Positions 43,137 to 50,009 of a stretch of DNA of 50,261 nucleotides are shown here, one piece after another. Below the pieces are notes generated by a model. The model worked only from the letters and a program-made list of their open reading frames with translations, ran no database searches and was not told the DNA's origin. Every line of letters begins with the position of its first letter. Within the stretch, counting starts at the first letter, position 1. This DNA comes from Streptomyces sparsogenes (GTDB lineage Bacteria; Actinomycetota; Actinomycetes; Streptomycetales; Streptomycetaceae): contig NZ_MAXF01000180.1 in assembly GCF_001704635.1 (NCBI RefSeq), positions 1-50,261 on the forward strand, given 5' to 3'. Made by a program: the position numbers and the translations under genes.

Positions 43137-44480
43137 GTGCCGACGCCAAACAAAACATGGAGCGCCATTCCGGGCCGGCGGCGCTCCGCCACGGCGGACC
43201 GTTCGCTGACCCAACTGCGCACCACCATCACCGCGTTCTTCGCCCTCGACGGATTCGTGTTCGCCGGCTGGGTGGTCCGGATCCCCGCGATCAAGGAGCG
43301 GACCGGCGCGTCGGAGGGCGCCCTCGGGCTCGCCCTGCTCGGGGTGTCCGCGGGCGCGGTCGCCACCATGGTGGTGACCGGCCGGCTCTGCCGCCGCTTC
43401 GGCAGCCATCCCACGACGGTGGCCGCGGCCGTCCTGCTCTCGCTCGGCGTCGCGCTGCCGCCGCTGACCGGCTCCGCGCTCGCCCTCGGGCTGGTCCTGC
43501 TGGTCTTCGGGGCCGGGTTCGGCGGGCTCAACGTCGCCATGAACAGCGCGGCCGTCGATCTCATCGCCGCGCTGCGCCGCCCCGTCATGCCCGGCTTCCA
43601 CGCCGCGTTCAGCCTGGGCGGGATGGCCGGCGCGGCCCTGGGCGGGCTGATCGCGGGACGGCTGGCCCCCACGCCGCACCTGGCGCTGCTCGCCGCCGTC
43701 GGGCTGCTGGTCACCGCGGTCGCGGGCCGGGCGCTGCTCCGCCTCCCGGTGCCGGAGCCGGCCCTGTCGGCTTCGGCGTCGGGGTCGGCGTCGGCGTCGG
43801 GGTCGGCGTCGGCTTCGGCTTCGGCTTCGGCTTCGGGGTCGGGGTCGGCGTCGGCGTCGGCGTCGGTCGAGGAGGGCGCGACACCGGCCGGGCGGACGCC
43901 CGAGGACCCGGCCCGCCGCACGGCGCGGCGGCTCGTCGCGGTCTTCGGCTTGATCGCGCTGTGCACGGCGTACGGCGAGGGGGCGATGGCCGACTGGGCC
44001 GCGCTCCACCTGGACCAGGACCTCGACGCGAGTCCGGGCGTCGCCGCCGCGGGCTACTCGGTCTTCGCCCTGATGATGGCCGTCGGCAGGCTGAGCGGCA
44101 CCGCGCTGCTCGAACGGCTCGGCCAGACCCGCACGCTCGCCGCGGGCGGCGCCACGGCCGCGGCCGGCATGCTGCTGGGGGCGCTCGCCCCCACCGTCTG
44201 GCTCGCGCTCCTCGGCTTCGCCGTCACCGGCCTCGGTCTGGCCAACCTCTTCCCGGTCGCGATCGCCCGGGCGGGCGCCCTGACCGGGCCCAGCGGGGTC
44301 GCCGCGGCCTCCACCGTCGGCTACGGCGGCATGCTGCTCGGGCCGCCCGCCATCGGCTTCCTGGCCGACGGGCTCTCCCTGCCGATCGCCCTGACCACGG
44401 TCGCCCTGCTGGCGGCGGTGGCGGCGGTCGTCGCGTACGGGACGCGCGGGGCCGGGCGGGCCGGCGGTGGCCCGTCCTGA
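43137..44480 (+). CDS. MFS transporter (sugar/FucP-like group)
   Basis: A 447-residue carrier with 12 predicted helices; the first is ITAFFALDGFVFAGWVVRIP. The pattern GFGGLNVAMNSAAVDLI and a cytoplasmic N-terminus fit actinomycete sugar carriers that are paired with ROK regulators. The loop between the two six-helix halves contains a 33-residue Ser-Ala/Gly repeat, described separately. The start is a GTG immediately next to the divergent regulator; an ATG 36 bp upstream lies inside that gene, so it was rejected. No clear ribosome binding site is present, so a leaderless start is possible. Confidence 0.85.
   Translation: MPTPNKTWSAIPGRRRSATADRSLTQLRTTITAFFALDGFVFAGWVVRIPAIKERTGASEGALGLALLGVSAGAVATMVVTGRLCRRFGSHPTTVAAAVLLSLGVALPPLTGSALALGLVLLVFGAGFGGLNVAMNSAAVDLIAALRRPVMPGFHAAFSLGGMAGAALGGLIAGRLAPTPHLALLAAVGLLVTAVAGRALLRLPVPEPALSASASGSASASGSASASASASASGSGSASASASVEEGATPAGRTPEDPARRTARRLVAVFGLIALCTAYGEGAMADWAALHLDQDLDASPGVAAAGYSVFALMMAVGRLSGTALLERLGQTRTLAAGGATAAAGMLLGALAPTVWLALLGFAVTGLGLANLFPVAIARAGALTGPSGVAAASTVGYGGMLLGPPAIGFLADGLSLPIALTTVALLAAVAAVVAYGTRGAGRAGGGPS
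43767..43865 (+). repeat. In-frame microsatellite coding a Ser-Ala/Ser-Gly repeat
   Basis: 99 bp, 33 codons, made of the trinucleotide TCG alternating with GCG, GCT or GGG. It encodes alternating Ser and Ala/Gly residues in the central cytoplasmic loop of the MFS protein. Slippage would change the loop length by multiples of two residues without frameshift if hexamers are gained or lost. Confidence 0.95.
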
Positions 44481-44537
44481 ACCCCGTCTCGCCCGCCGTG
44501 AGCGCCGGATGTCGGTGGCCGGTGGCAGAATCCCGCC

Positions 44538-45272
44538 ATGGAAATCGCCGAGTTCATCGACGCCCTGGACCGGGACGGCCGGCTGCTGGCCGACGCCGCG
44601 GAGCAGGCCGGGCCGGACGCCCAGGTGCCCACGTGTCCCGACTGGCGCGTGCGGGACCTGCTGGCGCACATCGGAATGGTGCACCGCTGGGCCACCCGGA
44701 ACGTGAGTGAGAGACTGACCGAGTTCGCGCCGCCCCGGACCGGCCAGGAGCCCGGCGACGCGGATCTGACGCCCTGGTTCCGCGACGGCCACCGCGCGCT
44801 GGTCAAGGCGCTCACCGAGGCCGATCCGCAGGTGCCGTACTTCACCCTGCTGCCCGCCCCCTCGCCGCTCGCGTTCTGGGCGCGGCGCCAGGCTCACGAG
44901 ACGGCGATCCACCGGGTGGACGCGGAATCGGCGCTCGGCAAGGACCTCTCCCCCGTCGGCCCGGCCCTCGCGGCCGACGGCCTCGATGAGCTGCTGGCCG
45001 GATTCCACAGCCAGGACCGGAGCCAGGTGCGCACCGAGGAGCCGCGCACCCTGCGGCTGCGGGCCACGGACGCCGAGGTCGTCTGGACGGTGCGGCTGTC
45101 CGACGGCGTGCCGCGCGCCGAGGCCGACGACGCCGGGGACGCCGACTGCGAGCTGTCCGGGTCGGTGGAGGAGCTGTATCTGACCCTGTGGAACCGTCTG
45201 CCGCTCGCGGGGCTGCGGGCCACGGGCGACCCCGCTCTGGCCGAGCTGTGGCGGGAGCGCTCGGCCCTGTGA
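44538..45272 (+). CDS. Maleylpyruvate isomerase-family mycothiol-dependent protein
   Basis: A 244-residue protein of the DinB/MDMPI type. The N-terminal half is a four-helix bundle with metal-binding histidines (DLLAHIGMVHRW and AHETAIHRVDAE), the C-terminal half is the MDMPI_C domain (LRLRATDAEVVWTVRL, DCELSGSVEELYLTLWNR). Mycothiol is the actinomycete thiol, and family members act as isomerases or transferases with it; the substrate is unknown. The ATG at 44538 follows a GGCAGAATCCCGCC-type weak site. It is not in an operon with either neighbour by spacing (57 bp and 61 bp). Confidence 0.85.
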   Translation: MEIAEFIDALDRDGRLLADAAEQAGPDAQVPTCPDWRVRDLLAHIGMVHRWATRNVSERLTEFAPPRTGQEPGDADLTPWFRDGHRALVKALTEADPQVPYFTLLPAPSPLAFWARRQAHETAIHRVDAESALGKDLSPVGPALAADGLDELLAGFHSQDRSQVRTEEPRTLRLRATDAEVVWTVRLSDGVPRAEADDAGDADCELSGSVEELYLTLWNRLPLAGLRATGDPALAELWRERSAL

Positions 45273-45297
45273 GGCGGACGGGCGGCCACCAAGAGGG

Positions 45298-45326
45298 TTA
45301 CCGGTGAGTAATAATCCATGTTAGCT
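45298..45326 (+). promoter_or_regulatory. Promoter of the DUF4442 gene with candidate TetR-type operator
   Basis: TTACCGGTGAGTAA (45298-45311) resembles 14-bp TTAC-N6-GTAA sites bound by TetR-family regulators of fatty-acid genes. Its first six bases sit as a -35 element, 17 bp before a TAGCTT -10 element (45321-45326), with the ATG 7 bp further on. Repressor binding would block the promoter. The regulator is not in the window. Confidence 0.6.
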
Positions 45327-45333
45327 TCGCTTC

Positions 45334-45810
45334 ATGTCTCGTCGCTCCATGTCCCCCAGGGCGCTGCGCCGCGCCATGAACTGGTGGCCGCCCTACCTCT
45401 TCTCCGGTGTGCGGGTGCTGCACATCGCCGACGACTGGACGAGCGCGCGCGTCCGGCTGCGGCTGCACCGCTTCAACAGCAACTACGTCGGCACGCACTT
45501 CGGCGGTTCGCTCTTCGCGATGGGCGATCCGTTCTGGATGCTGCTGACGATGAACCGGCTCGGCGGTGACTACATCGTCTGGGACAAGACGGGGGAGATC
45601 GACTTCGTCTCGCCCGGCCGCGGTGATGTGTTCGCCGAGTTCAAGCTCACCGAGGACCGGCTGGAGGAGATCCGGGAGGCGACGGCCGACGGCGGCAAGG
45701 CACTGCCGTGGTTCGGGTACGACGTCGTGGCCGCGGACGGCACCGTGGTGGCCCGCGTACGGAAGCAACTCTACGTCCGCCGCAAGCGTCCTGACCTTCA
45801 AGCGTCCTGA
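45334..45810 (+). CDS. DUF4442 (hotdog-fold thioesterase-like) protein
   Basis: A 158-residue single-domain hotdog protein. The pattern NWWPPYLFSGVRVLHI, VRLRLHRFNSNYVGTHFGGSLFAMGDPFWMLLT and WDKTGEIDFVSPGRG is that of DUF4442, a thioesterase-like group. Hotdog proteins often handle acyl-CoAs; the possible TetR-type operator supports a lipid link. The ATG probably starts the transcript. The last three codons and the stop lie inside a three-unit 16-bp repeat. Confidence 0.85.
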   Translation: MSRRSMSPRALRRAMNWWPPYLFSGVRVLHIADDWTSARVRLRLHRFNSNYVGTHFGGSLFAMGDPFWMLLTMNRLGGDYIVWDKTGEIDFVSPGRGDVFAEFKLTEDRLEEIREATADGGKALPWFGYDVVAADGTVVARVRKQLYVRRKRPDLQAS

Positions 45811-45832
45811 CCTTCAATCGTCCTGACCTTCG
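45785..45832 (+). repeat. Three tandem 16-bp repeats over the DUF4442 stop codon
   Basis: The units are AGCGTCCTGACCTTCA (45785-45800 and 45801-45816, identical) and ATCGTCCTGACCTTCG (45817-45832). Because 16 is not a multiple of three, the duplication shifts frame and creates the present C-terminus (RPDLQAS) and stop. Recent slippage is likely. Confidence 0.9.
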
Positions 45833-45866
45833 AGAGGGCCGCGACGAGTCGGCATAAGCTGACGGA

Positions 45867-46130
45867 ATGAGAGACCCCCACGCCATGACCGGTCCCCGCA
45901 CCCAGCCCGAGCGCGACGCCGCCACCGTGGAGATCATGTTCGCGGTCGTCACCGGCGCGCTGCTGGCCGCGCTGCTGTTCTTCGCCTTCGCGAGCCCGGC
46001 GCTGTTCGGGGACCTGGATCCGGCGGCGGAGAAGACCTGGGTGACGGCCGCCGGCACCGTGGCCGGCGCCGGGTTCCTGGCCCGGGTCCTCCAGGTGCTG
46101 TGGTGGCTGCCGCGCAAGCGGCGCGGCTGA
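45867..46130 (+). CDS. Small membrane protein, probably DUF6332 family
   Basis: An 87-residue protein with two predicted membrane helices (about residues 23-46 and 60-80), joined by a short polar loop, and a basic C-terminus KRRG. The opening RDAATVEIMFAVVTGALLAALLFF resembles DUF6332 proteins of streptomycetes; the family assignment is tentative. The ATG used lies 18 bp before a second in-frame ATG (45885), which is also possible. No function is known. It stands alone on the plus strand. Confidence 0.65.
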   Translation: MRDPHAMTGPRTQPERDAATVEIMFAVVTGALLAALLFFAFASPALFGDLDPAAEKTWVTAAGTVAGAGFLARVLQVLWWLPRKRRG

Positions 46131-46167
46131 CGCCCCCGGCACAGGACCATCGGGAAGGGGCCCGGAA

Positions 46168-47178
46168 ATGACGCGGTGGCGCTGCGCGGGGCTGCGCTGG
46201 GACCGCTCGGGCCCCGCGCTTGCCTGGCACCACCCCGTGTACGGAGACCGGGTCTCCCCGCTGCCGCCCGGCCACCCGCTGGCCTTCACCGTGGTGAGCG
46301 ACGCCGACGCTGCCGCCGGGCCGCGGACGGCCGCGGTGCCCGCGACGGCGTCGCGTGGACGGAGCGGCGAGCGGGAAGGCGCGGCGACCGGCCGCGGCTG
46401 CGTCGGGGTGCGCAGGGGCGCCCGGCACACGCCGTGTCCGGCCGGCGCCGAGGTGCCCGTGTCCGCGGTCTCCGCGCGGTGCCCGGACTGCGCCCGGCTC
46501 GACCGCTCGTACTCCGTCGCCGCCGACACCCGCACCGACGACCCGCGCCCGTACGACGTCTATCTCGCCTGGTTCGGCCCGGAGCTGATCAAGGTCGGGA
46601 TCACCGCGGCCGAGCGCGGGGGCGCCCGTCTGCTGGAACAGGCCGCGCTGTCCTACACGCTGCTCGGCAGCGGCCCCCTGATGGCCGCGCGCCGGGCCGA
46701 GGCCGTGCTGGGCGCCGCGCTCGGCGTCCCGGACCGGTTCCCGTACGCCGCCAAGCGGGCCGCCCGCGAGGCCCCGCCGCCCCAGCGGGAGCGCGCGGCA
46801 CAGCTCGCCGCGCTCCACGCGCGGGCAGTCGCCCTGGGCGGCCTGCCGGAGTCCCTGACCCTGTGCCCCTGTGCGCCCGTCCACCACGACGCCGTCTTCC
46901 ACCTGGACCGCGTGCGCCCGGCGCACGGGCTGATCCGGCTCGGCCCCGGCCGCACCGTGGCGGGCCGCGTGGAGGCGGCGGCCGGGCCGGACGTCTACCT
47001 GACCGACTCGGCCGGCCGCACCCTCCTGCTGGACAGCCGCCACCTCGCGGGCTGGCCCCTGGCCGCGGCCCCCGCGGACGCCGCCACCACGGCCGAGGTG
47101 GCCGCGCCGGCGCGGGAGGCGGCGGAGCCGCAGGTGCTCTTCGGCAGCTCGGCGATCTCGGCGCCGACGGACGCGTAG
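46168..47178 (+). CDS. DUF2797 family protein
   Basis: A 336-residue protein. Its N-terminal part contains CPDCARLDRSYSVAADTR, with a possible Cys pair and HTPC upstream, and is followed by YDVYLAWFGPELIKVGITAAERGGARLLEQAALSYTLLGSG. That segment has a GIY-YIG-nuclease-like arrangement, which is the distinguishing region of DUF2797. The rest is a beta-rich domain, and residues 50-90 are low-complexity. No catalytic activity is known. Its ATG follows GGAAGGGG, which decides the start. It faces the AraC-type gene with a hairpin between the stops. Confidence 0.8.
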   Translation: MTRWRCAGLRWDRSGPALAWHHPVYGDRVSPLPPGHPLAFTVVSDADAAAGPRTAAVPATASRGRSGEREGAATGRGCVGVRRGARHTPCPAGAEVPVSAVSARCPDCARLDRSYSVAADTRTDDPRPYDVYLAWFGPELIKVGITAAERGGARLLEQAALSYTLLGSGPLMAARRAEAVLGAALGVPDRFPYAAKRAAREAPPPQRERAAQLAALHARAVALGGLPESLTLCPCAPVHHDAVFHLDRVRPAHGLIRLGPGRTVAGRVEAAAGPDVYLTDSAGRTLLLDSRHLAGWPLAAAPADAATTAEVAAPAREAAEPQVLFGSSAISAPTDA

Positions 47179-47198
47179 GCGAGGTGGCCGGCGGGTTC

Positions 47199-47243
47199 AC
47201 CGGGGATCGGACAGACGGCGGGCCGCGGCGGGCCGTCCCCGGT
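47199..47243. terminator. Hairpin between convergent DUF2797 and AraC-type genes
   Basis: ACCGGGGA at 47199-47206 pairs with TCCCCGGT at 47236-47243. The G/C-rich interior can form a second stem. It is 21 bp after the DUF2797 stop and 9 bp before the AraC-type stop. Confidence 0.55.
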
Positions 47244-47251
47244 AATTCTCG

Positions 47252-48250
47252 TCACCCGCAGGCTCGTCGGCGGTCCGCGCGGGCCGTGTGCGGCAGGTTT
47301 CGGTAGTCCCGTGGGGGTATCCCGTAGGTGGCCCGGAACAGGCGGCTGAAGTGTGTCGCGTTGGTGAAGCCCCAGCGTTCGGCGATGGCCTGGACAGGGC
47401 GGGCGCGCAGACGGGGGTTGGTCAGGTCGAGGCGGCAACGTTCCAGACGGCGGTGGCGTATCCAGGCCGCCGGCGACGTGTCGTCCTCGGCGAGCAACTG
47501 CTGGAGATGGCGCAGGGAGATGTGGTGAGCGTCCGCGATCGTCCGGGGAGTCAGGTCCGGGTCGGCGAGGTGCTGCTCGACGAACGCGTTGATCTGGGCC
47601 CGCAGGGCGCGCCGGCGCGCGTCCGGACTCAGCTCCGCATCGGCCTCCACGCATCGTGCGAGTGCGGACGCCAGGAGGTCCAGGGTGACCGAGGCGAGGG
47701 TGGGGATGTCGGCGGGGGTGAACTCGCCGGCGCGCGTGTTGAGGTCGGTCAGCCAGCGGGTGAACAGCGCGCCCATGCCGCTGCGCCCGCTGATCGGGAC
47801 GGCAAGCAGTCGCCGCACCGTCTTCTCCGGCAGCGGCAACAGGCTACGAGGGCACTGCACCGTCATGTGCGACCACCTGTCCGGAACAGCGCGGACATCA
47901 CCGCGGTAAGGACGACTGCTGTCGACCACCATGAGGTCACCGGCGCGCAGCGCCGTGGAACTCCCGTCCAGACAGACCGCCCCGCCCCCGTCGAGAAAGT
48001 AGTTGATCTGGTACATCTCAGGGTCGGACTGCTGCACCAGTTTCGCTGTCCGCACGAGCTCCAGATGCGGCAAGGACAGCGCCGACACATGGACTTCTCC
48101 CAAGTTCAGGAGGCGCATTCTGGCGCGGAAGTCTTCGTGGTTTTTGCTGCGCTGCCGATTGCGTATATGCGACCGATTCGTCGTTTCCTCCCACAACGCG
48201 AACCGCTCCGGCGCCGACACGACCTCCGTGTTGAAATCCGTCACCAACAT
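47252..48250 (-). CDS. AraC-family transcriptional regulator
   Basis: A 332-residue regulator. The N-terminal half is an AraC_binding_2-type sensor (FALWEETTNRSHI, LVQQSDPEMYQINYFLDGGGAVCLDG, LMVVDSSRPY) and the C-terminal 100 residues hold two helix-turn-helix motifs (TPRTIADAHHISLRHLQQLL and QAIAERWGFTNATHFSRLFRATYGIPPRDYR). It reads in the same direction as, and 112 bp downstream of, the lasso-peptide oxygenase gene, so it may be the cluster's regulator or an unrelated neighbour. The ATG has a GGGGTGG stretch upstream. GC content of the sensor half is lower than in the core genes around it. Confidence 0.88.
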   Translation of the reverse strand: MLVTDFNTEVVSAPERFALWEETTNRSHIRNRQRSKNHEDFRARMRLLNLGEVHVSALSLPHLELVRTAKLVQQSDPEMYQINYFLDGGGAVCLDGSSTALRAGDLMVVDSSRPYRGDVRAVPDRWSHMTVQCPRSLLPLPEKTVRRLLAVPISGRSGMGALFTRWLTDLNTRAGEFTPADIPTLASVTLDLLASALARCVEADAELSPDARRRALRAQINAFVEQHLADPDLTPRTIADAHHISLRHLQQLLAEDDTSPAAWIRHRRLERCRLDLTNPRLRARPVQAIAERWGFTNATHFSRLFRATYGIPPRDYRNLPHTARADRRRACG

Positions 48251-48300
48251 GACCCAGCCACCCCCGTTTCCGGTTTACCGCTGATGGCTCAACCCTGGCA

Positions 48301-48320
48301 TGGAGTACATATGTGGACCA
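48301..48320. promoter_or_regulatory. Candidate operator upstream of the AraC-type gene
   Basis: TGG-N3-ACATATGT-N3-CCA (48301-48320) is a symmetric element in the 112-bp gap between the oxygenase and AraC-type genes. Its position fits autoregulation, but one occurrence cannot establish function. Confidence 0.35.
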
Positions 48321-48362
48321 GAATGACTTCGGCCGCCTTCGTGATCGTCATGCTCCATGTCG

Positions 48363-49253
48363 TCACCCGCGGGAAGGCGGCTGCCCGGCCTCCATGGCGT
48401 CTTCCTCCACCATGGCGAGCAACTCGTCGACGTCGAGTTCGCGGATGGCCGAGGAGAGCTGACGCGCTACGGCGGCCGCCCGCGCCGCGCGCTCCGTGAC
48501 CGGCCCCTGCTCGAGCCGGGCTGTGACACCCCGGGAAGCGCGTTCGAACATGGCGAGTGCGAGGTCCTTCGTCTCCGGCTCCTGGACGACGAACGACACA
48601 TGGGTACTCGACTCGTCCGTGGCGCGTGCGGTGTGGGCGACCCCCGGCGGCAGGTAGAGCGCCTCTCCGCGGCGGAGGGTGACATGGAGGACCTCGGTGT
48701 CGGGCCCGTCGGTGACCAGGGCGCCGGAGGTCCACCAGTGCGACGGGGGCCTCTTCTCCACCCGCCATTCCTTCGAGCCGGTGATCTGCACGGCGACCAC
48801 GTGCTGGCCGTCCCGGTGCCAGCCGAGTCCGGGGTTGTGGGCCGGAGTGTGAAAGACGGTCGTGTCGCAGGAGGCGCGCAGCGCCGACGAGATGTGCGCG
48901 GCGACCGCGCCGAGCGGGCCGATCAGGTGGTGGGCGTGGTAGACCATCGCGGTGGCCCCGTCGGCCAGCAGGCACCGGGCCTTCATCCGGTCCAGGAGCC
49001 CGGCGTCCGTGTTCGCCGCCCTCGTCCTTCCCACGGTCACCTCACGGTCCGGAAGCTGTCTTCCCTTCTGGGCGAAGGTGATGTCCGGCGGCCGGAGCGA
49101 CCTCTCCTCCAGCAGTCGGTCGATCGTGATGCGGTCGAGGGAGGCGAGAAAGGACGGTGCGACGGACAGCGAACTCGTCCGTTCCCCCCACGCCCTTTCG
49201 ATGACCGAGTCGCTTTCGGCGGTGAGCAGGTCGAACCCGTGTGCTCTCGTCAT
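48363..49253 (-). CDS. JmjC/cupin-type Fe(II)/2-oxoglutarate-dependent oxygenase of a lasso cluster
   Basis: A 296-residue cupin_4/JmjC-type oxygenase. The iron triad is His146 and Asp148 in LGWHRDGQH and His207 in LPPGVAHTAR. Lys161 in GSKEW is placed to bind the 2-oxoglutarate carboxylate, as in ribosomal oxygenases. The N-terminal region is helical, and the C-terminal 60 residues are a helical tail rich in Asp and Glu. The ATG follows AGGAG eight bases upstream. The gene starts 15 bp after the lasso protease gene in the same direction, so it is probably translated from the same message and modifies the lasso peptide or precursor by hydroxylation. A different substrate (a ribosomal or other protein) cannot be excluded. 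Lasso-peptide hydroxylation by a 2-oxoglutarate oxygenase is known (CanE of canucin), but I cannot say that the two are orthologous. Confidence 0.82.
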   Translation of the reverse strand: MTRAHGFDLLTAESDSVIERAWGERTSSLSVAPSFLASLDRITIDRLLEERSLRPPDITFAQKGRQLPDREVTVGRTRAANTDAGLLDRMKARCLLADGATAMVYHAHHLIGPLGAVAAHISSALRASCDTTVFHTPAHNPGLGWHRDGQHVVAVQITGSKEWRVEKRPPSHWWTSGALVTDGPDTEVLHVTLRRGEALYLPPGVAHTARATDESSTHVSFVVQEPETKDLALAMFERASRGVTARLEQGPVTERAARAAAVARQLSSAIRELDVDELLAMVEEDAMEAGQPPSRG

Positions 49254-49267
49254 GTCGACGGCTCCTG

Positions 49268-49690
49268 TCACGATCGCGGCCGGATGACGACCATCTTGTG
49301 GAAGCTCTCGAGTTGCTCCGTGTCCTCGTCTATCGGTATGCCGTCCACCTGTACCCAGGCATGAGCGGAGAAGGGCTCCGTGCGCACTCCCACACACCAT
49401 TCGGGCCAGGTGCCACAGATACGGCACAACAGCGCGGTGGCCATGGACCGCTGCAGACACCACGGGCCCGTACACATCACGCTGACGAAGAGGACGGCGT
49501 TGCGGGCCCGGTGAGCTTCGTCCGCGCTACTCGCGCGTGCGCCGCGGCGGAAGGCTCCGAGCAGTGCGAACTGGCGCTCCGGCGACAGTTTCGCGATGCC
49601 TCGGGCCAGCAGGACCGCCGATCTCGCCAGCGGGCGGATCCACAGGGGCGGCGGTGAGACCGCCCGCTCGTTGACCATCGAAATGCTCAT
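49268..49690 (-). CDS. Lasso peptide leader protease (B2, transglutaminase-like)
   Basis: A 140-residue protein of the lasso biosynthesis B2 family (transglutaminase-like cysteine protease fold). It cleaves the leader from the precursor, which is then closed by the C protein. The catalytic Cys is Cys78 in TGPWCLQRSMAT; the His is His110 in SAHAWV; the Asp is probably Asp121 or Asp123, since Asp116 in VQVDG is rather close. The first residues (MSISMVNERAV) are the family's usual short N-terminus. Its ATG overlaps the B1 stop (ATGA), so the two are translationally coupled; in other clusters B1 and B2 are one fused protein. Confidence 0.93.
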   Translation of the reverse strand: MSISMVNERAVSPPPLWIRPLARSAVLLARGIAKLSPERQFALLGAFRRGARASSADEAHRARNAVLFVSVMCTGPWCLQRSMATALLCRICGTWPEWCVGVRTEPFSAHAWVQVDGIPIDEDTEQLESFHKMVVIRPRS

Positions 49691-49947
49691 CGGGCGAGCA
49701 GCTTCGCGGCCTGGAGCCGGCGCACCAGCGTGCGGACGTCCGAGACGGCCTGACCGGACGCTTCGGGGTACTTCTCCTGGAGCCGGCTCGCCGCCGATTC
49801 CACGGTCTCGCCGCTCAGCAGCAGCCGGACGACCTCCGACCCCGTGCCGTTCAGCTGCCAGTACCGTCCGGTCCGCTGGTTGAGGAACACCATTCCGTCC
49901 TCGGACTCGATCATCGTGACGAAGGGGGAAAGGGCTATGTCTGCCAT
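49687..49947 (-). CDS. Lasso peptide B1 protein (PqqD-like RiPP recognition element)
   Basis: An 86-residue winged-helix RRE protein. The pattern VTMIESEDGMVFLNQRTGRYWQLNGTGSEVVRLLLSG is that of B1 proteins, which bind the precursor leader and deliver it to the protease and cyclase. The ATG follows AGGAGG. It precedes B2 with overlap and follows the cyclase gene by 49 bp, a normal C-B1-B2 order. Confidence 0.93.
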   Translation of the reverse strand: MADIALSPFVTMIESEDGMVFLNQRTGRYWQLNGTGSEVVRLLLSGETVESAASRLQEKYPEASGQAVSDVRTLVRRLQAAKLLAR

Positions 49948-49970
49948 CCAGTGCCTCCTGGTTTGGTCGT

Positions 49971-50009
49971 CGCGTCAGCGCGACTGCTTCGGCGCGTCAG
50001 CGCGACTGC
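49971..50009. repeat. 22-bp-spaced direct repeat over the cyclase stop codon
   Basis: CGCGTCAGCGCGACTGC occurs at 49971-49987 and 49993-50009. The second copy contains the last codons and stop of the lasso cyclase gene; the first lies in the gap before B1. It is a local duplication of 22 bp. Confidence 0.85.

Noticed and set aside
48275..48358. 27-codon minus-strand frame right after the oxygenase stop, considered as a lasso precursor.
   Set aside because: It has no good ribosome binding site, and no leader/core pattern with Gly or similar at core position 1 and Asp/Glu at 7-9. Precursors normally lie upstream of the cyclase.
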